20,110 bases of DNA from JAMIFN01 sp964608575 (GCA_964608575.1 CAZSPW010000025.1:1-20110), one strand, 5' to 3'; positions 1-7,829 are shown, counted from the first letter of the stretch. A program made the numbers and translations. The notes: a model not told the origin generated them from the sequence alone.

Positions 1-329
1 GCCACGGTAACGCCGCTGACGACTTGGCCGAGCACGATCATTTTTTCGGCATCCAGCTCCACTGCAGCAATAGCGTAAGGCACAAAAGGATCGGCAGAAA
101 TATAAGGCTCAGGCGGCTTGTAGCTGGCATTGGTGAATGACCAGAGCTTGCCCGTGCGCGACAGCGGCACTTCTTCAAATGACTCGCCCTCGCAATGGGG
201 GTTTTTGCAGAAAGTCGTGAGCTTAGGGAAGTAGTTAGTGCCGCAGCTGGTGCAGCGCGTACCCAGTAAATGCGGCTTGTCGCCAACGGTAAACCAGCCG
301 GGCAAAACAGGATCCAAAGTCTCTTGCAT
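1..329 (-). CDS. DUF35 zinc-ribbon/OB-fold protein (partial, C-terminus outside window)
   Basis: Reading from the ATG at 327-329 gives 109 codons open to the window edge. The N-terminus starts MQETLDPVLPGWFTVGDK, followed by a rubredoxin-like zinc ribbon with Cys26, Cys29, Cys41 and Cys46 (CTSC and CKNPHC). An OB-fold stretch with GKLWSFTNASYKPPEPY and FVPYAIAAVEL follows. This is the DUF35/COG1545 architecture. These proteins partner thiolases or SCP-x-like aldolases and bind acyl-CoA; in steroid degraders some act in side-chain removal (for example ChsH2 with Ltp2). A purine-rich GAGAAG lies just before the start. The gene lies downstream of ipdAB on the same strand but behind a terminator, so it probably has its own promoter. 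A thiolase or lipid-transfer-type aldolase gene would be expected beyond the left edge; that is inference. Family sure, exact role not. Confidence 0.88.
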   Translation of the reverse strand, partial: MQETLDPVLPGWFTVGDKPHLLGTRCTSCGTNYFPKLTTFCKNPHCEGESFEEVPLSRTGKLWSFTNASYKPPEPYISADPFVPYAIAAVELDAEKMIVLGQVVSGVTV

Positions 330-411
330 GATGCTTCTCAAAATAAATAAACACTGCCGCAATAAACACCAGCTATTGCGGGCGACACTGAGGATTATCG
401 CGGATTCGTCC

Positions 412-427
412 TTGGGGATTTTCCCAA
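412..427. other. Near-perfect palindrome between ipdB and the DUF35 gene
   Basis: TTGGG and CCCAA flank a 6-base centre (TTGGGGATTTTCCCAA, one mismatch in the extended arms). It lies about 83 bases upstream of the DUF35 gene start and right after the ipdB terminator stem. It could be an operator for the DUF35 transcription unit or just an accessory to the terminator. The sequence does not decide. Confidence 0.3.
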
Positions 428-453
428 AAACAAACCCCGCACAAAGCGGGGTT
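425..453 (-). terminator. Intrinsic terminator after ipdAB
   Basis: On the minus strand AACCCCGC, loop TTTGT and GCGGGGTT form an 8-bp GC-rich stem followed by TGTTTTTGG. It begins about 20 bases past the ipdB stop codon and would end the ipdAB message before the DUF35 gene. Confidence 0.85.
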
Positions 454-473
454 GGCAGCAGGGTTAAAGAAGA

Positions 474-1247
474 TTAACCCAAAGCAAAGGCGCGAAAACC
501 TTTGGGATCCAGCGCATTCAAGATAGCAATTTGCTCAGGCGTAGGGTCAGCCGTGACAGGCACATTGGCAGGGATTTCCACCGCAAAGCCCGTGTTGTCG
601 ATGACATCTTGCACCGTTACACCTGGGTGCAGCGCCAGCAAGCGCAGACCGTGGTTCGCACCTTTCCAGTCGAACACGCCCAGATTCGTAAAAATCATGC
701 GCACATCGACATCATCGGTTTTATAGCCACGGGGCAAACGCGCCGCGTTATAACCTATGGATGCGACCATATCGACTTCTTCTTTTTCCACAAACACATT
801 TTTGCTGTGTTTGGGTACGAAGAAGGAGTTGGCGTGGCTGATGGAGTTACCCGGAAAACCGCGCGCACCCAGCATTTGCACTTTGGGTTTGTTGTAGTCA
901 GAGCCAATCATCGAAATATTGGCTTGGCCGTATTTGTCGATTTGTGTGGGGCCCACCATGGCGTGGCGTTTGCCTGACCAAACATTGTCAAAAATGCGGG
1001 TAAAACCCATCCAGCCTTCGCGCGGGATATGGCTTGACGCACAGCTGTTGGTCAGCGGCACAGGCTCGCTCACCATCCAGCTTTCGCTGTCTGTCATCAT
1101 CAAATCGGTATTGATGGTTTTCATGCACAGCGAAGCGGCCAAGCGTGGCACCACGCCGATACCGGTGGCCAGTACCTCGCCATCGTCTTTCCAAGCCAAG
1201 GCTGCAGCGCAAATAATGCGATCAACCAAAGTGATTTCTGTAGTCAT
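474..1247 (-). CDS. ipdB: IpdB-type subunit of steroid ring-opening CoA-transferase-family hydrolase
   Basis: 257 aa, CoA-transferase family I beta-subunit fold. Together with IpdA it forms the cytosolic hydrolase that opens the last carbocyclic ring of the steroid nucleus (COCHEA-CoA) in the HIP part of the pathway; the Comamonas names are ScdL1L2. The call rests on the paired IpdA gene and on IpdB-like stretches such as WSGKRHAMVGPTQIDKYGQA (90-109) and LGARGFPGNSISHA (126-139). The SENG-type catalytic glutamate motif of true CoA transferases is replaced around 52-60 by TDSESWMVS, which fits a hydrolase rather than a transferase. The start has a clear GAGGAAG about 6 bases upstream. It follows ipdA by 18 bases, so the two are co-transcribed, and a terminator follows its stop. 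A generic 3-oxoacid CoA-transferase beta subunit is the alternative, but less likely. Confidence 0.9.
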   Translation of the reverse strand: MTTEITLVDRIICAAALAWKDDGEVLATGIGVVPRLAASLCMKTINTDLMMTDSESWMVSEPVPLTNSCASSHIPREGWMGFTRIFDNVWSGKRHAMVGPTQIDKYGQANISMIGSDYNKPKVQMLGARGFPGNSISHANSFFVPKHSKNVFVEKEEVDMVASIGYNAARLPRGYKTDDVDVRMIFTNLGVFDWKGANHGLRLLALHPGVTVQDVIDNTGFAVEIPANVPVTADPTPEQIAILNALDPKGFRAFALG

Positions 1248-1265
1248 AGGGTCTTCCTCACTCGC

Positions 1266-2141
1266 TTAGTAAGATTTTTTCGGCAGGGCTTTGAGCGCAT
1301 CCATACCGCCGATTTTTTGCATGTATTCGTCTTGGCTGCAGGCGACGAAGTCTTGAAAGTATTTTTCCCAGCCGCCGTCTTTAACAGAACCCGCGTAGGC
1401 CTTGAGGTGCCCCATATCCACGCCGTACTCAGGCATGCAAGAGCTAGGGTGTGCGCCGCCAGGGATAGGCACTACGCCAGTAGTCATGCAACGCTCCCAG
1501 TACACGGCGCGGGCTTCTTGTTCGTCGTGGAAGTGGCTGGTTTCGACCAACTCTTCGCAGCTGACAAAGGCTTTCTCAGCAGCGCGCACCATCCACTCGT
1601 CCATATACAGGTCTGGGCCTTTTACCTGGCAAATACCACGGCTGTCAGCACGATCGGCGTGCACCAAGGCCACATCCAATTTCAAAGCTGGCATGGCGAC
1701 CCATTGCTTGTCGTCAAAGGGTGAGTCCACCAATTTCAGATCAGGGTTGAATTTCAGCAGATCGGTACCGATACCGATTTGGCTAGGAATAAAGGGCAAG
1801 CCCCAGGCTGCAGCGCGCAGACCCAGCAGCATATGGCCTTCGTCAATTTCGCTCACAGCGATGCTGCCAGACTGGCGCGCCGCACGGAAATAAGGCTCCA
1901 GCGGGATGTTATCGAGAGAAACAAAGGCAAAAACGACTTTTTTAACCTTGCCAGCAGCGCACAGCATACCGACATCGGCACCGCCGTAAGCGACTACGGT
2001 CAGGTCTTTGACATCGCTGCGCAGCAGCTCGCGAATCAAAGCCATAGGCTTGCGACGCGGCCCCCAGCCACCAATACCGATGGTCATACCATCTTTGATT
2101 TGCGCCACCACATCTTTGGCGCTCATGACTTTGTTTGCCAT
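1266..2141 (-). CDS. ipdA: IpdA-type subunit of steroid ring-opening hydrolase
   Basis: 291 aa, CoA-transferase alpha-subunit fold, partner of IpdB. Recognisable IpdA segments are DGMTIGIGGWGPRRKPMA (17-34), LTVVAYGGADVGMLCAAGKV (47-66) and the SEIDEG segment (97-102), whose Glu101 probably corresponds to the essential glutamate known in mycobacterial IpdA (mapping from memory). C-terminal PIPGGAHPSSCMPEYG also fits. An in-frame ATG eight codons upstream (2163-2165) exists. I chose the one at 2139-2141 because GGAG sits 6 bases before it and the protein then starts like its relatives. It is first in the ipdAB unit. An extended -10 promoter lies about 50 bases upstream, and a dispersed repeat lies further upstream. 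Confidence 0.92.
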   Translation of the reverse strand: MANKVMSAKDVVAQIKDGMTIGIGGWGPRRKPMALIRELLRSDVKDLTVVAYGGADVGMLCAAGKVKKVVFAFVSLDNIPLEPYFRAARQSGSIAVSEIDEGHMLLGLRAAAWGLPFIPSQIGIGTDLLKFNPDLKLVDSPFDDKQWVAMPALKLDVALVHADRADSRGICQVKGPDLYMDEWMVRAAEKAFVSCEELVETSHFHDEQEARAVYWERCMTTGVVPIPGGAHPSSCMPEYGVDMGHLKAYAGSVKDGGWEKYFQDFVACSQDEYMQKIGGMDALKALPKKSY

Positions 2142-2189
2142 TTTTTCTCCACGATAAATCGGCACGAAGCTGTGCCCAATGCAGCTGGC

Positions 2190-2220
2190 ATTCTAACACA
2201 GCATATTTTAATAAAATCAA
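2190..2220 (-). promoter_or_regulatory. Candidate promoter of ipdAB
   Basis: On the minus strand an extended -10, TGTTAGAAT (hexamer TAGAAT at 2190-2195), is preceded by a weak -35, TTGATT (2215-2220), at a long 19-base spacing. The region around it is AT-rich. Transcription would start near 2183, giving a leader of about 40 bases that contains the GGAG of ipdA. Confidence 0.45.
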
Positions 2221-2319
2221 CAACTTAGCGCATGGTTTGCGGGCTTCAAAGGGACTAAAAAGCCAATCAGCAAAAATCAAGGAAATTGAGCCTATTTTTC
2301 AGCATCATTTACGCTTAGA

Positions 2320-2356
2320 AGCCTGATAAAACTGCCTGAGCAGCTCCTCTTTTTTA
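2320..2356 (-). repeat. Dispersed repeat, copy A (intergenic)
   Basis: On the minus strand TAAAAAAG is followed by the core GAGCTGCTCAGGCAG (2332-2346) and TTTTATC. The core contains the small inverted repeat CTGC/GCAG with loop TCAG. The same core occurs at 16910-16924 and, with one change, at 8665-8679, and it is split by the N gap at 14206-14227. It lies between the tesB terminator and the ipdA promoter. The stretch 2142-2429 without genes otherwise holds only the promoter, this repeat and the terminator. Confidence 0.75.
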
Positions 2357-2376
2357 CTACACATTACATAGCAAAC

Positions 2377-2402
2377 ATAAAAAAGGAGGCTCAAAGCCTC
2401 CT
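2377..2402 (-). terminator. Intrinsic terminator after the extradiol dioxygenase gene
   Basis: Minus strand AGGAGGC, loop TTTGA and GCCTCCT make a 7-bp stem followed at once by a run of five T. It sits 27 bases past the tesB stop codon and isolates tesB from ipdAB. Confidence 0.88.
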
Positions 2403-2429
2403 GTCATGTAGCTGGGTTTGCAGCCCCGC

Positions 2430-3329
2430 TTATTTAAATCCCACAGAGAAGTCATGCCCCCAGAGGCTGACCTTGGTGAATTCATGCACGGCATGCTCAT
2501 TCCAGTCCGGCGTATAGCCGTTATAGCCATATTCCAGCGCGAAGCCTGAAGGTGTTTTCATATAAAAACTGATCATATGATCGTTGGTATGCTGCCCCAA
2601 AGTGGCCATCAGTTTCACGCCATTTGCAGCCATGCGATCCAAAGCGCGGCCCACTTCTGGCATATCCAGCACTTCAAACATCATGTGCACGCAGCCCGAT
2701 GGATCAGGCATGGCGGCAATCGCCAGGCTGTGGTGGCGGCGGTTTTTACAGTGCATAAAGTGGATAGGCAAAGCCGGGCCGTCTGGGCCAGCAGGCATAA
2801 AGTTCATGATGTCGGACATTTCAAAGCCCATCACCTCTTGCAAAAACTTTTTGCCTTCGGCAAATTTTTCGGCCAAAGGCAATACGACATGCCCCATACC
2901 CTGATCGCCTGTGACAAAACCTTGCACACCGACTGGAGAGTTAAAACGGATGAAGTCAGATTTAAAGCCCCAAACCAGCTCATGCGTATTGCCAGCGGGG
3001 TCTTGGAAAGTAATCATCTCCGTCACCCAGCGCAGTTTGCAGTCAGCTTGGCTGCCTTCGGCAAAGGCCACGCCGTGCTTGTTCAGCACCGCTTTGGCTT
3101 CTTCAAACGCTTTCTTGTCTAGTGTTTCCCAGCCTGAAGCTTGCAGGCGATTGGCACTGCCTGGGCGAATCACCATGCGCTGCTGGCGTTCGTCGATTTT
3201 GACCAAAAGGCCGCCTTCGGCGGTAGGCTCGGTCATAGCGCCGACAACTTGCTCTGCATAGTTTTTCCAAGCAGCCACATCCGTGGTTTCAGCCACCAAA
3301 TACGCTAAGGCGCGAATATCCATACTCAT
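2430..3329 (-). CDS. tesB: Iron-dependent extradiol dioxygenase, TesB/HsaC type (3,4-DHSA 4,5-dioxygenase)
   Basis: 299 aa, type I extradiol dioxygenase with two tandem vicinal-oxygen-chelate domains (about 1-130 and 140-290). Predicted Fe(II) ligands are His147 in GDQGMGHVVL, His200 in KNRRHHSLAI and Glu266 in SGFALEYG. C-terminal motifs ATLGQHTNDHMISFYMKTP (242-260) and SLWGHDFSVG (288-297) strongly recall HsaC/TesB, which meta-cleave the aromatised A ring of 3,4-dihydroxy-9,10-secoandrostatriene-dione. The neighbouring ipdAB genes support the steroid substrate. The first of two close ATGs is chosen because AGGAG lies 8 bases before it. Bounded by terminators on both sides, so probably monocistronic. 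A biphenyl-type catechol dioxygenase is the alternative. The symbol follows Comamonas usage and is unrelated to the thioesterase TesB. Confidence 0.9.
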   Translation of the reverse strand: MSMDIRALAYLVAETTDVAAWKNYAEQVVGAMTEPTAEGGLLVKIDERQQRMVIRPGSANRLQASGWETLDKKAFEEAKAVLNKHGVAFAEGSQADCKLRWVTEMITFQDPAGNTHELVWGFKSDFIRFNSPVGVQGFVTGDQGMGHVVLPLAEKFAEGKKFLQEVMGFEMSDIMNFMPAGPDGPALPIHFMHCKNRRHHSLAIAAMPDPSGCVHMMFEVLDMPEVGRALDRMAANGVKLMATLGQHTNDHMISFYMKTPSGFALEYGYNGYTPDWNEHAVHEFTKVSLWGHDFSVGFK

Positions 3330-3364
3330 TGCAATTGCTCCTATATTTTTTTGACAGGGTGAAG

Positions 3365-3377
3365 GCGCATTGTGCGC
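3365..3377. promoter_or_regulatory. Perfect short palindrome upstream of tesB (candidate operator)
   Basis: GCGCA-TTG-TGCGC is a perfect 5+5 inverted repeat about 36 bases upstream of the tesB start, in the only space available for its promoter (3330-3410). No convincing -35/-10 pair is visible there. A regulator site is possible; it could also be chance. Confidence 0.3.
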
Positions 3378-3410
3378 GAAAAAATCCCGCTTTCTTTTGC
3401 ATCAACGCAA

Positions 3411-3447
3411 GAAAAACCGCCCAGCACCACGAAGCGCTTGGGCGGTT
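3411..3447 (-). terminator. Intrinsic terminator after the RND exporter gene
   Basis: On the minus strand AACCGCCCA and TGGGCGGTT pair over 9 bp, with extra pairing inside the 15-base loop (AGCGC with GTGCT), followed by TTTTTC. It starts about 22 bases past the exporter stop codon. Confidence 0.85.
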
Positions 3448-3468
3448 AGGCAGGTGACAAAACTGCGT

Positions 3469-6009
3469 TTACGCCGCCTCGCCTTTATTGCCGACTTTCA
3501 GCCAGTAAGCCATGGCTGGCAGCAAGAAGATGGCGCCCAGCACATTCACCAAGAACATGAAGGCCAGCAAAATGCCCATATCCGCTTGGAACTTGAGTGC
3601 TGAGAAAGCCCAAGTCGCCACACCGATAGTCATGGTGACTGCGGTAAACACCGCCGCCGTGCCGCGCTGACGCATGGCTTCGTAAATGGCGGTGCGCAGG
3701 TCTGAACCGTTTTCGTTCATCTCGTGCTGGATGCGTTCAAACAGATAGATACCGTAATCCACACCTACGCCCACGCCCAGCGCAACTACTGGTAGGGTGG
3801 CTACTTTCAGGCCCACGCCAAGTACCGCCATCAGGCCATTACACATGATGGAGACTATCGTCAGTGGCACCATGATGCAGACTACCGCTTTCCACGAACG
3901 GAAAGTCAAGAAACACAGCACGATGATGGTGATAAACAATGCCCCTAGCATTTGTTTTTCAGCCTTCTCGACCGCCTCATTAGTGGCCTCAGCCACGCCA
4001 GCGTTACCGCCGGCGAGTTCAAAGCGCAAGATGCCTTTTTGCGGATCAACGGTATCAGGGTTGGCTTGGTTATAGGCTGCAATGAACTTCTCAGCTTCGC
4101 CCATCACATGGGACAAAGTACTAGCCTGGTGGTCTTTCAAAAAGACCATCATGTTCAAGGTTTTACAATTTTCATTGTTAAAGCCCATATCAGGGATGGA
4201 TTGCTTCACACCTGTAGCCAAGGCGCGCTCGTCACGCGGCAAATTGGTCCAGCGGGGATTGCCTTCGTTATTAGCGGCTAAGGCAATTTTGGCGATCCAC
4301 GCAGTCGTAATGACAGACTGCACGCCATCCACATTGCGCATATACAAGTCGAATTGATCGACTGCATTCATCACTTTCCAATTCAGGCAAGCATCCGAAG
4401 GCATACCGTCTTGATCGGGGACATTGGTCTCCAGATACACCGACAGCACATCCATACCAATCGAATAGTTCTTCACAATGGAGTCGTTATCCATGTTGTA
4501 GCGCGAATTCTCGCGCAGCTCAGGCGCTCCCGAACCAATATCACCAGTCAATAAGTGGCGTGCATTCATGGTGCCAAAAGCCAGGAGTAAAAGCGCGCCT
4601 ACCACCGCTGCCGTGGCCATTTTCGGGGTTGCAAAGCCCGATACCCACCACCACAGTTTGTGCTTGCCTTCTTTGGCAGGATTGCCGTCACGCGCTACTT
4701 TCTCCAGCTTCAAATGCGAGAGGATGATAGGCAAGATGGCCTTGTTCGTGACGATCATCAGGGATACACCAAGACAGGCGGTCACACCAAGCTCATGCAC
4801 CACGGGGATATCGATCATCATGATCACGGCAAAACCCAGCGCGTTCATCAACAAGGCCAGCGTGCCAGGGATGGCCAACATCCGAAATGCGTTTTCCGAT
4901 GCTTGCTTGGAGCTGCGCCCTAAGGCAATTTCATGCTTCCACGCATTGGTCATCTGCACTGCGTGCGAGACCCCAATGGAGAAGATCAGGAAGGGAACCA
5001 AAATCGACATGGGGTCAACCCCCATACCCAACATAGGCAAAATACCCAATAGCCACATCACGGGCAGCATCGCCACCAACAAGGCCAGCAGCGTGAGCTT
5101 GAGCGAGCGCGAGTAAACCCACAACAAAATCGTGGTGATCAGGAAGGCCGAGATAAAGAAGCCAATCACGCCCAGTTTGAGCGGATTGATCAAACCTTCA
5201 CCAAATAACTTGGCTGTCTGCTCGATTTTTTCAGCTTGAGGCAGCTTCTCGTCTTGCCACAGCAGGCCAATTTTGGTGCCGTTTTCACCCGCAATGCCAG
5301 TGGCTACCGCACCTACGATATTGGTAAAGCCGACCATTTCAACTGCGATATTGGGGTGCTCTTTCTCGTATTTGGCGCGGATTTTCTCCAGATTATCTGC
5401 CAGTTGCAGGTAATCAATAGGTTTGCCCTCGCTGGTTTTACTCATCAGCTCGGCCTGCACCATAGAGCCTTTGACATTGTTAGCCACCAGCGTGCCGATA
5501 CGGCCTGAACGCTGCACATTGGCGCGTACCCTGTCCATACCGTCTTGGCTATTCACATCAAAGTTCGAGGGGATGACCACCTCGCCCTGGAAGCCTTGCT
5601 CTGTCACTTCTACATAAAACACATTAGGGGTGTAGAGCGAAGTGACCGACGCACGGTTGACGCCTTGCGTGTCAAGGTAAAAGACATCATCTGTAATTTG
5701 ACGCAAAACCCCCATATATTCAGGGTTAAAAATATCGCCCTGCCCTTTCCAGCGGACATTCACCATCAAGCGATTAGCGCCAGAGAAAGTGTCGAAGTTT
5801 TTCAAAAACGCCGACATATAAGGGTGGTTTTGTGGAATGAATTTGGTGAAACTGGTATCAAAACGCAAGTCTTTGAGCGAATAGCCCAAGCCTACTGTTA
5901 CCAAGAAAAAGGCTATACCCAACAGCCAACGAAAATCAATCAGTTTTTTGGCCGTCCAAGCGATATAGCGCTCTAAGGCGTTTTTAGGTTCGGTTACGGT
6001 ATCGCTCAT
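3469..6009 (-). CDS. RND/MMPL-family exporter, 12 TM
   Basis: 846 aa, inner-membrane RND-superfamily protein of the MMPL/hopanoid-exporter type. TM1 is at about 27-45, followed by a large periplasmic loop to about residue 275. A block of hydrophobic helices follows (VIGFFISAFLITTILLWVYS and onwards), then a second periplasmic loop from about 490 to 680, then the final helices. The second block contains GVGVGVDYGIYLFER, the TM10-type motif with the proton-relay Asp. These proteins move hydrophobic molecules such as lipids or sterol-like compounds out of the inner membrane, powered by proton flow. The start ATG overlaps the YCF48-like stop as ATGA, so the two are translationally coupled; GGAGC lies upstream. 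Next to tesB and ipdAB it may handle steroid or CoA-pathway intermediates, but the sequence does not show the substrate. Confidence 0.85.
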   Translation of the reverse strand: MSDTVTEPKNALERYIAWTAKKLIDFRWLLGIAFFLVTVGLGYSLKDLRFDTSFTKFIPQNHPYMSAFLKNFDTFSGANRLMVNVRWKGQGDIFNPEYMGVLRQITDDVFYLDTQGVNRASVTSLYTPNVFYVEVTEQGFQGEVVIPSNFDVNSQDGMDRVRANVQRSGRIGTLVANNVKGSMVQAELMSKTSEGKPIDYLQLADNLEKIRAKYEKEHPNIAVEMVGFTNIVGAVATGIAGENGTKIGLLWQDEKLPQAEKIEQTAKLFGEGLINPLKLGVIGFFISAFLITTILLWVYSRSLKLTLLALLVAMLPVMWLLGILPMLGMGVDPMSILVPFLIFSIGVSHAVQMTNAWKHEIALGRSSKQASENAFRMLAIPGTLALLMNALGFAVIMMIDIPVVHELGVTACLGVSLMIVTNKAILPIILSHLKLEKVARDGNPAKEGKHKLWWWVSGFATPKMATAAVVGALLLLAFGTMNARHLLTGDIGSGAPELRENSRYNMDNDSIVKNYSIGMDVLSVYLETNVPDQDGMPSDACLNWKVMNAVDQFDLYMRNVDGVQSVITTAWIAKIALAANNEGNPRWTNLPRDERALATGVKQSIPDMGFNNENCKTLNMMVFLKDHQASTLSHVMGEAEKFIAAYNQANPDTVDPQKGILRFELAGGNAGVAEATNEAVEKAEKQMLGALFITIIVLCFLTFRSWKAVVCIMVPLTIVSIMCNGLMAVLGVGLKVATLPVVALGVGVGVDYGIYLFERIQHEMNENGSDLRTAIYEAMRQRGTAAVFTAVTMTIGVATWAFSALKFQADMGILLAFMFLVNVLGAIFLLPAMAYWLKVGNKGEAA

Positions 6010-7079
6010 TGCGCAGCTCCTGTTTCACTTGCACTGGCTGCTGATGCAGCGGGTTCAGCCGCCGCTTGGGGCATGGCTGGTGGCACGGGAGGCAAGGTTT
6101 TCTCCCCATCTAATCGAAAATCGGCACCGTAATGGCGCACACCTTGTTCAGTGGCGATCAACCAACCCCCTTTAGGGTCAGGCAACATCGCGAGCAGGGC
6201 GGCCTGTGGGCCGCGACGCACTTCATTAAAAATTTGGCCGCCGTCCTCACTCTTGAGTATCGTGCCGTTGAGGCCGACCAGATAAATCGCGCCAGCGTCA
6301 TCCACATAATGGCCTAGCAATGAAAAGACATGCGGGACGCTGGATTTGATCCAAGATAAGCCGCCATCGGTAGAGCGATAGACATTGCCACGCATGCCAT
6401 ACACCAGCCAAGCATCATTGCCCAAGCTGGCACCGCCATAGAAGGAGCCGTTATAAAAAGGCGCTATCGTGTTCCAAGTTTGGCCGCCGTCGCTCGACTT
6501 GAGTGCGGTACCGGCCTCTCCCACGATCATCCATTGCTGGCCATCGGCGCTGTGGAAGATTTTGTTGAAGTGACGATCTTCGACACTGTCAAAAGTGAAT
6601 TTTTCCCAGCTTTTACCAGCATCAATGCTGCGCAAGGCCGTGCCAAACGCCCCCAAAGCCAGCCAGGAGCCATCGGGCAAGCGCGCTGCAGTATTGATAG
6701 AGTTACCTGAGCCATCGCCGACAAAGTGGGTTTCTTCCCAGCTTTTACCGCCATCATGGCTACGCAAAATCAAGCCCTCATGCCCGACGGCAATGCCTTC
6801 GTTGGCATCAGCAAAGCTCACTTGATTAATTTGTGCGTAATGCTGTTTAGCAGGCATCTTGGCATCTTGCCAAGTTTTACCGCCGTCTGCGCTGTAAAAA
6901 ATATGCCCCTGTTCACCTGCGGCCACCAAACCCACCCCAGAAGTTGTCAGCGTGGCAACATTCATGTGCTGGGTATAAGAGGCGGAAGCCTGTAGGGGCG
7001 GGGTATGGCGCTCAGAAAAAGCGTAGAGGGCAGACGCCGCCACAATGGCGGTGACAGTCAAGCCAACTGCAAGTCGCAT
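6006..7079 (-). CDS. YCF48-like Asp-box beta-propeller protein, exported or membrane-anchored
   Basis: 357 aa. An N-terminal hydrophobic segment (about 3-21, MRLAVGLTVTAIVAASALYA) is a signal peptide or anchor. Six Asp-box repeats follow, S-x-D-G-G-x-S/T-W, at about 63-70, 107-114, 151-158, 195-202, 236-243 and 276-283. The third reads SIDAGKSW and the last SEDGGQIF. The tail (331-357) is rich in Pro and Ala. This is the photosystem II assembly factor YCF48-like family, which in heterotrophs has no photosynthetic role and often pairs with RND exporters. The ATG at 7077-7079 is chosen over an upstream in-frame start because GGAGAC lies 3 bases before it and the signal sequence then begins the protein. 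Its stop overlaps the exporter start by four bases. It probably acts in the periplasm as a partner of the exporter (inference). Confidence 0.82.
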   Translation of the reverse strand: MRLAVGLTVTAIVAASALYAFSERHTPPLQASASYTQHMNVATLTTSGVGLVAAGEQGHIFYSADGGKTWQDAKMPAKQHYAQINQVSFADANEGIAVGHEGLILRSHDGGKSWEETHFVGDGSGNSINTAARLPDGSWLALGAFGTALRSIDAGKSWEKFTFDSVEDRHFNKIFHSADGQQWMIVGEAGTALKSSDGGQTWNTIAPFYNGSFYGGASLGNDAWLVYGMRGNVYRSTDGGLSWIKSSVPHVFSLLGHYVDDAGAIYLVGLNGTILKSEDGGQIFNEVRRGPQAALLAMLPDPKGGWLIATEQGVRHYGADFRLDGEKTLPPVPPAMPQAAAEPAASAASASETGAAQ

Positions 7080-7185
7080 AATGTCTCCAGTCAATACTAA
7101 CCCTCGCCTTACTTGCGTCGTGGCACAAGATCGGCTGGGTGATTTTTTTATCGACAGCCCCGCAATAGGGCTTATCGGGCGTGTC

Positions 7186-7191
7186 ATTGTA
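7186..7191 (-). promoter_or_regulatory. Possible -10 element for the YCF48-exporter operon
   Basis: TACAAT on the minus strand, in the sequence CTACAATG, lies 107 bases upstream of the start in the divergent gap 7080-7244. No good -35 is visible at the right spacing, so the call is tentative. Confidence 0.3.
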
Positions 7192-7244
7192 GCGGCATTG
7201 ACTGCCCCAGCTCGGCGGCGTATTTCACTGGCAAAATTGCTGCT

Positions 7245-7829
7245 ATGCAGCATTTCACCTCCCCCTCATCCTCTGCGCTTTCTTTGGATTTACAGCAACG
7301 CTTTACGGCAGCGCAGCAGCACCGCCTGACACACGGCTGCTCGGCGCATCCATTTGGTGATGGCGCCGCCCTTTATGCGCTGGCACGCAGTCAAAACCCC
7401 GCACATATTTTGGAACTGGGCACGGGCGTAGGCTATACCGCGATATTGCTAGCCAAGGCCTGCCCCCAGGCGCACATCGACACGCTAGAGGGCCATGAAG
7501 ACCATATCCAAGAGGCGCGTACCGCCTTCACCGAGGCGAATTTGGCCGAGCGTATCACCCTGCACCCAGGCTCCTTCGCCGACACCTTGGGGCCACTGCC
7601 CTTGAATCACTATGATTTGATTTTTTTTGACGGCCATATGCCGCCACTGATTGTGATTGAGCACTTCCCCAAACTCTTACGCTGCGGCGGACTGCTGGTT
7701 TGCTCCAATATGCGACTCAGAGGCACGCGAGGGGCACCACGGGTGGAGGCCGCTTTGAGCGACAGCCAAACCTGGCAACGACTGCCCGATATTGAGGGCG
7801 GCAACACTTGGGTACTGCGCAGGCTCTAA
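7245..7829 (+). CDS. Class I SAM-dependent methyltransferase, O-methyltransferase-like
   Basis: 194 aa with a Rossmann SAM-binding core. Motif I ILELGTGVGYTAILLAK is at 55-71, the ribose-binding acidic position is Glu82 in TLEGHEDH, and the YDLIFFDGHMP strand (123-133) with a following CGGLLVCSNMRLRG segment matches the catechol/caffeoyl-CoA O-methyltransferase-like (Methyltransf_24) family. It is slightly shorter than typical O-methyltransferases (about 210-220 aa), and the substrate cannot be told. It is divergent from the YCF48 gene and convergent with trxC. No clear Shine-Dalgarno precedes the ATG. The next in-frame ATG is at codon 132, past motif I, so this start is retained. Confidence 0.78.
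   Translation: MQHFTSPSSSALSLDLQQRFTAAQQHRLTHGCSAHPFGDGAALYALARSQNPAHILELGTGVGYTAILLAKACPQAHIDTLEGHEDHIQEARTAFTEANLAERITLHPGSFADTLGPLPLNHYDLIFFDGHMPPLIVIEHFPKLLRCGGLLVCSNMRLRGTRGAPRVEAALSDSQTWQRLPDIEGGNTWVLRRL

Noticed and set aside
531..977. Open frames on the plus strand opposite ipdB, such as 531-977
   Set aside because: They lie antisense to a well-supported gene, have no recognisable domain, and their His/Arg-rich composition is what the reverse complement of a coding frame gives.
2135..2326. Plus-strand small open frame in the gap upstream of ipdA
   Set aside because: It overlaps the ipdA start, promoter and A-rich repeat flank, has no Shine-Dalgarno, and its predicted protein shows no family features.
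6003..6027. GGAGCTGCGCAATGAG at the exporter start as another repeat copy
   Set aside because: Only the GAGCTGC part matches, the bases are explained by the Shine-Dalgarno and start codon, and neither the A-rich flank nor the AGGCAG half is present.
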